Part shown: piece by piece, positions 41,434 to 49,565 of the stretch
Position numbering within the stretch: the stretch's first letter is position 1
Layout of the letters: every line of letters starts with the position of its first letter
Assembly: GCF_004340905.1 (NCBI RefSeq)
Contig: NZ_SLXD01000010.1
Location: forward strand, 124,001-188,000
Source of the DNA: Rubrivivax gelatinosus
GTDB lineage: Bacteria; Pseudomonadota; Gammaproteobacteria; Burkholderiales; Burkholderiaceae_C
Length of the DNA stretch: 64,000 nucleotides
Direction: 5' to 3'
Notes under the pieces: generated by a model
Told to the model about the DNA's origin: nothing
Seen by the model: the letters and a program-made list of their open reading frames with translations, nothing else
Databases searched by the model: none
Translations under genes and position numbers: made by a program

Positions 41434-41564
41434 GGAACACGCACTCTAGGGAGCGTGCTGGCTTGCGCCTAGCCGAACTCCGCAGCTTTCAGACTTGCCG
41501 GAAAAGGCATGTCTTGCTGCCTTTGCCGCGCGCACGGCCGCTGCGGGCGAGAATCCCGCCACCG

Positions 41565-43481
41565 ATGAGCGCCCCCGACCTCCGCGTGCTCGCCGTCATC
41601 CCGCCGATGACGCAGCTGAACACGCCCTACCCCTCGACCGCCTACCTGACCGGCTTCCTGCGTTCGCGCGGCATCGCCGCGATGCAGACCGACCTCGCGC
41701 TGGCGCTGGTGCTGGAGCTGTTCACGCCCGCCGGGCTGGCTGCCGTGCGCGAAGCCGCCAAGGCGCTGCCGCCCGAACGCCGCACGGCGCGGCTGGACGC
41801 CTTCGAGGCGCAGTTCGAGCGTTACGTGGCGACGATCACGCCGACGATCCGCTTTCTGCAAGGCGGCGACGCGACGCTGGCGCACCGCATCGCCGGCCGC
41901 GCCTTCCTGCCCGAGGGCGCACGTTTCTGCTCGCTCGACGTCTACGTCGACCCCGACGACCCCGAAGGTGGCGACCCGCTGGCCTGGGCCTTCGGCGCAC
42001 TCGGCACGCAGGACCGCGCGCGCCACCTGGCGACGCTGTACCTGGACGACCTGGCCGACGTGCTGCGCGACGCGGTCGACGCCCGTTTCGAGTTCGTGCG
42101 CTACGCGGAGCAACTGGCCGCCAGCCAGCCGAGTTTCGAGCCGCTGGCGCAGGCGCTGGCAGCGCCGCCCAACCTCGTCGACGCGACGCTCGAGCGCCTG
42201 GCGCAGGCCGCGCTGGCCGAACACCGGCCCGACGTCGTGCTCTTGAGCGTGCCCTTCCCCGGCTCGGTCTACGGCGCGCTGCGCATCGCCCAGGCGATGA
42301 AGGCGGTGCAGCCGGGGCTGCGCGTGGCGCTGGGCGGCGGCCTCGTCAACACCGAGCTGCGCGAGCTGTCGGACGCGCGCCTGTTCGATTACGTCGACGC
42401 GGTGACGCTGGACGCCGGCGAGCGCCCGCTGCTGGCGCTGCTGGAGCACTGGGCCGGCAAACGCTCGCGCCAGCGCCTGGTGCGCACCTTCATGCGCGAC
42501 GAAGGCGGCACGGTGCGCTACCTCGACATCGGCGAAGCCGACGTGCCGTTTGCCGAGGTCGGCACGCCGACCTGGGACGGGCTGCCGCTGGGCCGCTACC
42601 TGTCGCTCCTGGACATGCTCAACCCGATGCACCGGCTGTGGAGCGACGGGCGCTGGAACAAGATGACGGTGGCGCACGGCTGCTACTGGAAGAAGTGCAG
42701 CTTCTGCGACACCAGCCTGGACTACATCTCGCGCTACGACGCCGCCGGCGCCGAGACCCTGGTCGACCGCATCGAGGCCATCGTCGCCGAGACCGGGCAG
42801 ACGGGCTTCCACTTCGTCGACGAAGCCGCGCCGCCCAAGTCGCTGAAGGCGCTGGCCGCCGAGTTGCAGCGCCGGCAGCTGGCGATCTCGTGGTGGGGCA
42901 ACGTGCGCTTCGAGAAGAGCTTCAGCCCCGAGCTCTGCCGCCAGCTCGCCGACAGCGGCTGCATCGCGATCAGCGGCGGGCTGGAGGTGGCGTCGGACCG
43001 GCTGCTGGGGCTGATGCAGAAGGGTGTGTCGGTCGAGCAGGTGGCGCGGGTCACGCGCGCCTTCAGCGATGCCGGCGTGCTGGTGCACGCCTACCTGATG
43101 TACGGCTTCCCGACGCAGACGGTGCAGGACACGGTCGACGCGCTGGAGTACGTGCGCCAGCTCTTCGAGGCCGGCTGCATCCAGTCGGGCTTCTTCCACC
43201 GCTTCACCTGCACCGTGCACTCGCCGGTGGGCCGCGACCCGGCGGCCTACGGCGTGACGCTGCAGCCGCTGCCGCCGACGAGCTTCGCACGCAACGACGT
43301 CGGCTTCGTCGACCCCACGGGTGTCGACCACGACGCGCTCGGCGTGGCGCTGAAGAAGGCGATCTACAACTACATGCACGGCATCGGCCTGGAGGCCGAC
43401 GTGCGCAGCTGGTTCGACCAGCGTGTGCCCAAGCCGACGGTGCCGCGCGGGCGCATCGCGCGGGCGCTGCAGCGGCGCTGA
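41565..43481 (+). CDS. B12-binding-domain radical SAM protein
   Basis: A 638-residue protein. The N-terminal region (about 1-270) resembles the cobalamin-binding arrangement (VLAVIPPMTQLNTPYPSTAY; LSVPFPGSVYGALRIAQAMK; GLRVALGGGLVNTELRELSD). The radical SAM core has C373-x3-C377-x2-C380 in HGCYWKKCSFCDTS. Later stretches are ISWWGNVRFEKSFSPELC, GCIAISGGLEVASDRLLGLM and VHAYLMYGFPTQTVQDTVDA. It is unlike the first radical SAM protein except in overall plan. The substrate is unknown. The gene is divergent from the Bug gene. Confidence 0.85.
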   Translation: MSAPDLRVLAVIPPMTQLNTPYPSTAYLTGFLRSRGIAAMQTDLALALVLELFTPAGLAAVREAAKALPPERRTARLDAFEAQFERYVATITPTIRFLQGGDATLAHRIAGRAFLPEGARFCSLDVYVDPDDPEGGDPLAWAFGALGTQDRARHLATLYLDDLADVLRDAVDARFEFVRYAEQLAASQPSFEPLAQALAAPPNLVDATLERLAQAALAEHRPDVVLLSVPFPGSVYGALRIAQAMKAVQPGLRVALGGGLVNTELRELSDARLFDYVDAVTLDAGERPLLALLEHWAGKRSRQRLVRTFMRDEGGTVRYLDIGEADVPFAEVGTPTWDGLPLGRYLSLLDMLNPMHRLWSDGRWNKMTVAHGCYWKKCSFCDTSLDYISRYDAAGAETLVDRIEAIVAETGQTGFHFVDEAAPPKSLKALAAELQRRQLAISWWGNVRFEKSFSPELCRQLADSGCIAISGGLEVASDRLLGLMQKGVSVEQVARVTRAFSDAGVLVHAYLMYGFPTQTVQDTVDALEYVRQLFEAGCIQSGFFHRFTCTVHSPVGRDPAAYGVTLQPLPPTSFARNDVGFVDPTGVDHDALGVALKKAIYNYMHGIGLEADVRSWFDQRVPKPTVPRGRIARALQRR

Positions 43482-43485
43482 GGCC

Positions 43486-43707
43486 GGACGCAGGACGCCG
43501 GAAGGCGTTCTGCGCCTGCCGAAGGCCTGAGCGCGATTTCACGCGCGAGGGCTGAGCCTGGACGCAGGACGCCGGGAGGCGTTCTGCGCCTGCCGAAGGC
43601 CCGAGCGCGATTTCACGCGCGAGGGCTGAGCCCGGACGCAGGACGCCGGGAGGCGTTCTGCGCCTGCCGAAGGCCTGAGCGCGATTTCACGCGCGATGGC
43701 TGAGGCC
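43486..43707. repeat. Three tandem copies of a 74-bp hairpin-bearing unit
   Basis: Units begin at 43486, 43560 and 43634 with GGACGCAGGACGCC and are nearly identical. Each can form CGCAGGACGCC / GGCGTTCTGCG, an 11-bp stem with one G-U pair and a GGAA or GGGA (GNRA) loop, and a second stem GCGCG-ATTTCA-CGCGC. The array fills the gap between the radical SAM gene (stop 43481) and the convergent flavocytochrome gene (stop 43718). Possible roles are a multi-stage bidirectional terminator or a dispersed REP-like repeat. Confidence 0.85.
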
Positions 43708-43717
43708 GCCCCGCGCC

Positions 43718-45052
43718 TCAGCGCATCTCGAACAGCTCCTGGTGGAAACGCCCCGGCGGCAGGCCGGCGGCGGCCAGGTCGCGCTTCAGGGCCTCGCCGA
43801 AGGCGGCCGGGCCGCAGAACCAGAAGTCGGCCTGCAGCCAGTCGGGCACCAGCTGGCGCAGCCGGGCGGCGTCCAGGCGGCCGTCGCGGGCGTCCTGCAG
43901 CACGTGCAGGCGCACGCCGGCGGCACCGGCGTCGGCCTGCAGCCGCGCCAGCGCGGTGGCGTCGACGGCCGCGGTCGGGTGGAACATGTCGATCGTGCGG
44001 CCGTCCGGGCGGCGCGCCAGCGACTGCAGCCGGGCGACGAAGGGCGTGACGCCGATGCCGGCGCCGATCCACACCTGGCGCCGCGCCTCGCCGTCGAAGC
44101 GGAAGCGGCCGTACGGGCCTTCCACCGCCGCCGCGTGGCCGGCCTTCAGCGCCTGGGGCAGCGTGCGCGTGTAGTCGCCCAGCGCCTTGATGAGGAAACG
44201 CAGCCGGCCGTCGCCGGCCCAGGCCGAGGCGATCGTGAACGGGTGCGCGCCCTCGGCCTCGTCGAAGGTGACGAAGGCGAACTGGCCGGCGTCGTGGCCG
44301 TGCCAGCCGTCGGCCAGCTTCACCGTCACCGCGGTGACCTGCGTGCCCGGCAGGAACTCGACGCTCTCGACCCGGCCTTCGACACGGCGCGCACGGCCGA
44401 TGCGGCGCGCCAGGCTCATGAAGGCCGAGACCGTGCCCACCGTCATCAGCGCGGCCAGCACCAGACCGACCGGCTGCAGCCAGTACCCGGGCTTGGTCAG
44501 CACCACCGAGTGGAAGACGAGCACCAGGTACACGAGCGCCATCGCGCGGTGCGTCTGGAAGAAGCGGCGGTACGGGAAGCGCTTGATCAGCGCGATCGCG
44601 ATCAGCGCCAGCATCAGGTAGAAGGCGTACTCGCCGATCTCCTCGGCCGGGTGGCGCAGGCCCTGCACCCAGGCCAGCAGGCTGTCGGCCTCGACCTGCG
44701 GCCGCGGGCCGCGCTGCGGGCGCTCCAGCAGCCCGGCCTGCACCAGCCACTTCGGGCCCTGGGCGAACAGCCAGTGCGCCACCGACAGCACCAGGCCGCC
44801 GACGCCCAACCACTTGTGCAGGCGGTAGCCCTTGTCCAGGCCGTGCAGGCGATCGTCCAGCCAGGCCGGGCGCAGCGCCAGCAGCATGCCCGCGCTCATC
44901 AGCCCGATGCCGAGCACGCCGCTGTACTGCACCAGCAGGTTGCGCCAGGCGAAGAAGCCCTGTGCCGCCGGCAGCGAGCCGGCTTCGGCCGCCAGCCACA
45001 GCGCGCTCAGCCCGGCGACGAGCGCGATGTAGGTGCTGCGGATCGTTTTCAT
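43718..45052 (-). CDS. Ferric-reductase-like transmembrane flavocytochrome
   Basis: A 444-residue membrane oxidoreductase. The first 215 residues hold about six TM helices of the ferric reductase-like (cytochrome b) type, with candidate haem His residues in YRLHKWLGVGGLVLSVAHWL and RRFFQTHRAMALVYLVLVFH. The C-terminal FAD/NAD(P)H half starts RVESVEFLPGTQVTAVTVKL. It contains AGQFAFVTF, HPFTIAS (FAD), VEGPYGRF, IGAGIGVTPFVARL (NAD(P)H) and FWFCGPAAFGEAL. It would move electrons from cytoplasmic NAD(P)H through haem to an outer acceptor. ATG 45052 is used; an alternative start lies 10 codons upstream. Confidence 0.88.
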   Translation of the reverse strand: MKTIRSTYIALVAGLSALWLAAEAGSLPAAQGFFAWRNLLVQYSGVLGIGLMSAGMLLALRPAWLDDRLHGLDKGYRLHKWLGVGGLVLSVAHWLFAQGPKWLVQAGLLERPQRGPRPQVEADSLLAWVQGLRHPAEEIGEYAFYLMLALIAIALIKRFPYRRFFQTHRAMALVYLVLVFHSVVLTKPGYWLQPVGLVLAALMTVGTVSAFMSLARRIGRARRVEGRVESVEFLPGTQVTAVTVKLADGWHGHDAGQFAFVTFDEAEGAHPFTIASAWAGDGRLRFLIKALGDYTRTLPQALKAGHAAAVEGPYGRFRFDGEARRQVWIGAGIGVTPFVARLQSLARRPDGRTIDMFHPTAAVDATALARLQADAGAAGVRLHVLQDARDGRLDAARLRQLVPDWLQADFWFCGPAAFGEALKRDLAAAGLPPGRFHQELFEMR

Positions 45053-45263
45053 GACGGTCTCTCGAACACTCGATGCCGTCATGCTGCGCGTGCGAGGTGA
45101 AGGCGGTCTTAAGGCTCACGTGCCACAGCCGTGGCGCCGACGCCCGGCGAACGCGCCCTCTTGCGTCGCGACCGGCTTTCGTGGCGCCATGACCACGCGC
45201 CGCAGGCCAATATCACGCGTCAATCCTGCGTTGGGATAAGTACTTTGATATGGGCCCAGATAA

Positions 45264-45292
45264 TTGATGAAGAACAGTCGATAGACTGTAAC
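45264..45292 (+). promoter_or_regulatory. Candidate promoter with internal operator for the M48-like gene
   Basis: TTGATG (45264-45269), a 17-bp spacer and TGTAAC (45287-45292) form a moderate sigma-70 promoter about 85 bp before the M48-like start. The spacer contains ACAGTC-GATA-GACTGT (45274-45289), a perfect 16-bp inverted repeat, which would be a repressor operator by position. The surrounding 45220-45320 region is notably AT-rich for this genome. The remainder of the 324-bp gap holds no gene I can support. Confidence 0.45.
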
Positions 45293-45376
45293 GGCAGCTT
45301 GACAGAAATTTTCATCTACAGACAAGCCCCCCGTGGCCCGCAGGCAGCCACACCCGCAGCAGTAAGGAAGGACCTC

Positions 45377-46201
45377 ATGAAAAACGCAATCCGAGCAGCG
45401 GCCGTGACGGCCCTGGCCGCCCCGGCCCTGCTCGCTACCACGCCTGCCGTCCCCGCGAGCACCCCCAAGTACCTCGCCCAACGCGTCGACTGCGCCGGAA
45501 CGCCCGGCCTGACGCTGGCCCCGGGTGAACTGTCGGTGCTGCTCGTCGATGAATCGGCCAACCCCGCGGCCGCGCGCCTGGAACGCCTGCGCGCCCCGGC
45601 CTGCCGCAGCATCTACGCCGCCCAGCGCGTGGACGACGACGGCTGGATGGACCGCGACTGGCTCGGCGACGTGATCGTCTCGGCGGTCGACCCCGCCGCC
45701 GGCAAGCCGGCCACCGACCTGCAGCAAAGCCGTCTGCGTGCCCCGCACTACGTCGTCACCGTCAGCACCGCGCTGGCCGACAAGGCTTCGCCCGACGCGC
45801 TGACCTACTCGCTGTCGCGCGAACTCGGCCACGGCGTCTACCGCCACGGCACGCGCACCGCGGCGCTGCGCCTGCTGTCCACCGGCTTCTACGCCACCAG
45901 CGTGCTGGGCTTCGGCATGCTGCCGACGCTGAGCGCCTCGGTCGTCGCCAGCGGCGCCGCGGCCGACGCCGGCCTGGGCTTCGGCACCTGCCTGGTGGCC
46001 GGCCTGAACAAGCGCTTCGAGCTGCAGGCCGACGCCTTCGGCGTGCGTTCGCTGCAGGCGCTGGGCGCGGCCAAGCCGCAGGCGCAGCAGGTCGCGCTGG
46101 GCGTGCTGCGCGCCTCGCCGGCCGCCGAAGGCCGCTGCATGGACGCGCACAACGCCACCGCCGGTACCTTCGCGCGCACCCAGGCCGTGCAGGCGCTCTG
46201 A
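45377..46201 (+). CDS. Exported M48-like protein with degenerate HExxH motif
   Basis: A 274-residue protein with a signal peptide (MKNAIRAAAVTALAAPALLA; cleavage near residue 27). Residues about 140-235 match the M48 peptidase plan: YSLSRELGHGVYRH stands where HELGHVxxRH is normal, and FELQADAFGVRSLQALG matches the E(x)EAD...G second motif. The first metal-binding His is replaced by Arg148, so the usual HExxH (148-152) reads RELGH while E149, H152, E215 and D219 remain. A hydrophobic hairpin (about 170-205) lies between, as in M48 proteins. It is probably a non-catalytic homologue. AAGGAAGGA gives a strong ribosome-binding site. Confidence 0.72.
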   Translation: MKNAIRAAAVTALAAPALLATTPAVPASTPKYLAQRVDCAGTPGLTLAPGELSVLLVDESANPAAARLERLRAPACRSIYAAQRVDDDGWMDRDWLGDVIVSAVDPAAGKPATDLQQSRLRAPHYVVTVSTALADKASPDALTYSLSRELGHGVYRHGTRTAALRLLSTGFYATSVLGFGMLPTLSASVVASGAAADAGLGFGTCLVAGLNKRFELQADAFGVRSLQALGAAKPQAQQVALGVLRASPAAEGRCMDAHNATAGTFARTQAVQAL

Positions 46202-46220
46202 GCTTCTGGCGCAGAGAACG

Positions 46221-46250
46221 AAAGCCGCCCGGGAAACCGGGCGGCTTTTT
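46221..46250 (+). terminator. Strong rho-independent terminator
   Basis: AAAGCCGCCCGG-GAAA-CCGGGCGGCTTT followed by a T run: a perfect 12-bp stem with a GNRA loop, 20 bp after the M48-like stop. It can act in both directions because of the flanking A and T runs, so it also ends the convergent LysR gene. Confidence 0.92.
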
Positions 46251-46276
46251 CGTTTTCAGCCGGCGCGTGCCGCCGA

Positions 46277-47170
46277 TCAGCCGCGACGCGGCCCAGGGCC
46301 GAAGCGCTCGTACATCCCGATCCGGCGCGCCGCGTCGACGAGCGCGTCGCTCGCTGAGTTGCCGGCGCGGGCGAATGCGCAGAACCGGGCCGCAGGCAGT
46401 TCGGGCATGCGCTGCCCGGCACCCAGCTCGCTCAGCCCGTCGCGCAGCTGGCTGCGCGCCACCACCGTGACGGCGAAGCCGGACAAGGCGGCCGACACGC
46501 AGGCCGCCATGCTGCTGCTCTCGAACACGATGCGCCAGGGCAGTCCGGCCCGGCCCAGCGCCGAGATCGCCGACTCGCGGTAGACACAAGGCTCGGGAAA
46601 CACCGCCAGCGGCAGCTGCGGCGCGAGCTCCGGCGCCTGACCCGTGGCGTAAGCCCAGACCAGCGGCTCTTCCCAGAGCAGTTCACCGCTGCCGTCGACG
46701 CGGCTGCATTGCTTGCCGAACACGATGTCCAGCCGGCCGCGTTCCTGCTGGCGCAGCAGGTCGGCGGTGATGCCGACCTTCAGGTCGACAGACGCCTGCG
46801 GGTGCGCGCTGCGAAAACGCTGCAGCACCTGCGGCAGCCAGGTGCCGGCGAAGTCTTCCGACGCGCCCACCCGCAACCGCCCCCGAACCGGTGCGCCGCG
46901 CAGCTTGGCGCGCGCCTCGCGCTCCAGGTCCAGGATGCTGCGGCCGTAGGCGTACAAGGTCTCGCCCGCCGAAGTCAGGTCCAGACGCCGCGTGGTGCGC
47001 GCCAGCAGCGTCGCACCTGCCGCCTGCTCCAGGCGCTTGATGTGGCCGCTGATGGCCGAGGGCGTCAGCGCCAGCCGCTCGGCGGCCACGGCGAAGCTGC
47101 CGCCGTCGACGACTTCGAGAAAGCTGCGCAGCAGCACGATGTCCAGCGGCGCACCGCCGGCGTCGGTCAT
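46277..47170 (-). CDS. LysR-family transcriptional regulator
   Basis: About 297 residues. The N-terminal winged HTH is LRSFLEVVDGGSFAVAAERL, then ALTPSAISGHIKRLEQAAGA. The substrate-binding domain includes GRLRVGASEDFAGTWLPQVL and CVYRESAISALGRAG. ATG 47170 is preferred to a TTG at 47182. It is divergent from the alpha/beta hydrolase with about 105 bp between starts. An ATCA-N8-TGAT site in the gap is a probable binding site. The effector is unknown. Confidence 0.92.
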   Translation of the reverse strand: MTDAGGAPLDIVLLRSFLEVVDGGSFAVAAERLALTPSAISGHIKRLEQAAGATLLARTTRRLDLTSAGETLYAYGRSILDLEREARAKLRGAPVRGRLRVGASEDFAGTWLPQVLQRFRSAHPQASVDLKVGITADLLRQQERGRLDIVFGKQCSRVDGSGELLWEEPLVWAYATGQAPELAPQLPLAVFPEPCVYRESAISALGRAGLPWRIVFESSSMAACVSAALSGFAVTVVARSQLRDGLSELGAGQRMPELPAARFCAFARAGNSASDALVDAARRIGMYERFGPGPRRG

Positions 47171-47193
47171 GGCGTCATTCAACGAGAACCTTC

Positions 47194-47209
47194 ATCAATC
47201 TGCCGTGAT
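47194..47209. promoter_or_regulatory. Candidate LysR-type binding site
   Basis: ATCA-ATCTGCCG-TGAT, an inverted repeat of the T-N11-A class, lies 24 bp upstream of the LysR start in the divergent gap. The neighbourhood is AT-rich. It would allow autorepression and control of the hydrolase gene. Confidence 0.4.
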
Positions 47210-47274
47210 TATTCACCGAGGCCAAGCGGTATCGCGCGCACGCTTGCTGTTGTCGCCACTGCCTCTGAGAGCCC

Positions 47275-48165
47275 ATGCACACGCACTTCGTCGCCTCGAC
47301 CTCGACCCTGGACATCGCCTATCTCGAATGGAACCGCGGCGCCACGCGCAGCGCCGTGCTGCTGCACGGCTGGCCCGACAGCCCCGAGGGCTGGCGGCCG
47401 GTGGCAGCGCAGCTGGCCGCCGCCGGCTGGCACGTGCTCGCCCCGGCGCTGCGCGGATTCGCGCCCACCCGCTTTCGCGACGCGGCCACGCCGCGCAGCG
47501 GCCAGCTCTCGGCTCTGGGCCGCGACCTGCTGGAGTTCATCGACGTGCTGGGCCTCGCGCAGCCGGTGCTGGTGGGGCACGACTGGGGCGCACGTGCGGC
47601 GTCCAATGCCTGCGGCCTGCGTGCCGGCGCGGCATCGCATCTGGTGATGCTCTCGGTCGGCTACGGCACCAACAGCGCACAGCAGACGATCTCGCTGCAG
47701 CAGGCGCGCAACTACTGGTACCACTGGTACCTGGCGACGGCACGCGGCGAACAGGCGCTGCGCCATGAGCGCGAAGCCTTCACGCGCCTGATGTGGGACA
47801 CCTGGTCGCCGTCGGGCTGGTACGCGCCGGAAGACTTCGACGCCGCACTCCAGGCCTTCCAGGGAGAAGACTGGGCCGATGTCGTGCTGCATTCCTATCG
47901 CCACCGCTGGGGCTTCGAGGCCGGTGATCCGGCTTGTGCTGCGGACGAATCGCGACTGGACCCGGCGCCGGTACTGGCGGTTCCGACGCTCGTGCTGCAT
48001 GGCGCTGCCGACGGCTGCAACCACCCCGACAGCTCGCTCGGCCGCGAGCCTTTCTTCGACGGCCGCTACGAGCGCCGCGTGCTGGAGGGTGTCGGCCACT
48101 TCCCGCAGCGCGAAGCGGCGCAGCAGGTCGGCGACGCCATCCTGCGCTTCTGCAGCGAGCCCTGA
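47275..48165 (+). CDS. Alpha/beta-fold hydrolase, epoxide-hydrolase-like
   Basis: A 296-residue alpha/beta hydrolase. HGWPDSPEGW is the oxyanion-hole HGxP motif. The nucleophile elbow GHDWGA places Asp103 where esterases have Ser, typical of epoxide hydrolases and haloalkane dehalogenases. The cap region contains QARNYWYHWYLATARGEQAL, and the catalytic His275 is in GVGHFPQREA. It acts on an unknown small epoxide, halide or ester. The divergent LysR gene is the likely regulator. Confidence 0.88.
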   Translation: MHTHFVASTSTLDIAYLEWNRGATRSAVLLHGWPDSPEGWRPVAAQLAAAGWHVLAPALRGFAPTRFRDAATPRSGQLSALGRDLLEFIDVLGLAQPVLVGHDWGARAASNACGLRAGAASHLVMLSVGYGTNSAQQTISLQQARNYWYHWYLATARGEQALRHEREAFTRLMWDTWSPSGWYAPEDFDAALQAFQGEDWADVVLHSYRHRWGFEAGDPACAADESRLDPAPVLAVPTLVLHGAADGCNHPDSSLGREPFFDGRYERRVLEGVGHFPQREAAQQVGDAILRFCSEP

Positions 48166-48196
48166 GCCGCCGGCACGCGGCGGCGCTACGGGCAAC

Positions 48197-48223
48197 AAAA
48201 AGGGGCGGCCCGCAGGCCGCCCC
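48197..48223 (-). terminator. Rho-independent terminator of the dcw cluster (after ftsZ)
   Basis: On the reverse strand GGGGCGGCC-TGCG-GGCCGCCCC is followed by TTTTTGTT: a perfect 9-bp stem plus U tract, 34 bp behind the ftsZ stop. It also lies at the end of the convergent hydrolase gene. Confidence 0.92.
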
Positions 48224-48256
48224 AATCCGTCCGGTCAGCTCTGCGGCGTCTGCCGG

Positions 48257-49489
48257 TCAGTCCGCCTGCTTGCGCAGGAAGGCCGGGATCTCGATCTCGT
48301 CCATGCCGTTGCTGGCCAGCGCGTCGACCTTGGCCGCGGCCTGGCTGCGGCCGCTGCGCCAGACGCTGGGCGTGTTCAGCCCGGCGTAGTCGTGCGCCGG
48401 CGCCGGGGCCGCCGCGCCGAGGGCCGGCTGGGTCAGGATCGGCAGGTTGTCGGTGCCGGTGCGCAGCACCGGCTGCGCGGCCGGCGCCTGCTGCACCACG
48501 GCCAGCGGCGGCGCCGGGCGGGTCTCCTGGCGGCGCGCCGAGTTCAGGCCGGTGGCGATGACGGTCACACGCAGCTGATCGCCCAGGCTCTCGTCGTAGG
48601 CCGTGCCGTAGATGACGTGGGCGTCGTCGGCGGCGTAGCGGCGGATGGTGTTCATCGCGTTGCGGCTTTCGGCGAGCTTGAAGGTCGCCTTGCTCGCGGC
48701 GATCAGCACCAGCACGCCGCGCGCGCCCGACAGGTCGATGCCTTCGAGCAGCGGGCAGGCCACCGCGGCGTCGGCCGCCTTGGTCGCGCGGTCCGGCCCG
48801 CCGGCCGTCGCCGTGCCCATCATCGCCTTGCCCGGCTCGCTCATCACCGTCTTCACGTCCTCGAAGTCGACGTTGACGAGACCGGGGATGTGGATGATGT
48901 CGCTGATGCCGCCGACGGCGTTCTTCAGCACGTCGTTGGCGTGCGCGAAGGCCTGGTCCTGCGTCACGTCCTCGCCCATCACGTCCAGCAGCTTCTCGTT
49001 GAGCACGACGATCAGGCTGTCGACGTTGGCCTCGAGCTCGCTGACGCCGTCATCGGCCTGCTTGCCGCGGCGCTTGCCTTCGAACTCGAAGGGCTTGGTG
49101 ACGACACCCACCGTCAGGATGCCCATCTCCTTGGCGACGCGGGCGATGACCGGCGCCGCGCCGGTGCCGGTGCCGCCGCCCATGCCGGCGGTGATGAACA
49201 GCATGTGCGCGCCGGCGATCGACTCGCGGATGCGGTCGACGGCCTCCTCGGCGGCCGAGCGGCCGACCTCGGGCTTGGCGCCGGCGCCCAGGCCGCTGGT
49301 GCCCAGTTGCACCAGCGTGGCCGCGCCGCTGCGGTGCAGGGCCTGCGAGTCGGTGTTGGCGCAGATGAAGTCCACGCCCTGCACGCCCTGGGAAATCATG
49401 TGCTCGACGGCATTGCCGCCGCCGCCGCCGACGCCGATCACCTTGATCTGCGTGCCTTGGTCGAATTCCTCGATCATCTCGATGGGCAT
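48257..49489 (-). CDS. ftsZ: Cell division GTPase FtsZ
   Basis: A 410-residue tubulin homologue that forms the Z ring at midcell. The GTP-binding signature GGGTGTG is at residues 104-110, with the preceding VIGVGGGGGNAVEHM and the T7 loop VNVDFEDVKTVM. A 70-residue Pro/Ala/Gln-rich linker leads to the conserved C-terminal peptide EIEIPAFLRKQAD, which binds FtsA and other partners. A strong AGGAGG lies before the ATG. The 76-bp gap to ftsA contains GGACC/GGTCC and may hold a dedicated ftsZ promoter, not clearly identifiable. Confidence 0.99.
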   Translation of the reverse strand: MPIEMIEEFDQGTQIKVIGVGGGGGNAVEHMISQGVQGVDFICANTDSQALHRSGAATLVQLGTSGLGAGAKPEVGRSAAEEAVDRIRESIAGAHMLFITAGMGGGTGTGAAPVIARVAKEMGILTVGVVTKPFEFEGKRRGKQADDGVSELEANVDSLIVVLNEKLLDVMGEDVTQDQAFAHANDVLKNAVGGISDIIHIPGLVNVDFEDVKTVMSEPGKAMMGTATAGGPDRATKAADAAVACPLLEGIDLSGARGVLVLIAASKATFKLAESRNAMNTIRRYAADDAHVIYGTAYDESLGDQLRVTVIATGLNSARRQETRPAPPLAVVQQAPAAQPVLRTGTDNLPILTQPALGAAAPAPAHDYAGLNTPSVWRSGRSQAAAKVDALASNGMDEIEIPAFLRKQAD

Positions 49490-49565
49490 GTGGAGCCTCC
49501 TAGTGAATGCAGTTGCCAGACGGTTGACTTGACGGAATGAAACGGGACCTCGTCACGGGTCCTCT

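Noticed and set aside
41521..41564. Upstream extension of the radical SAM gene to the long frame starting at 40206
   Set aside because: The extension crosses the Bug-family gene in antisense and is unlike protein; the family N terminus starts at 41565.
43486..43707. CRISPR array
   Set aside because: The 74-bp units are contiguous without unique spacers, and no cas gene is nearby.
45274..45289. LexA (SOS) box
   Set aside because: The consensus is CTGT-N8-ACAG; here the arms are in the opposite order (ACAG...CTGT).
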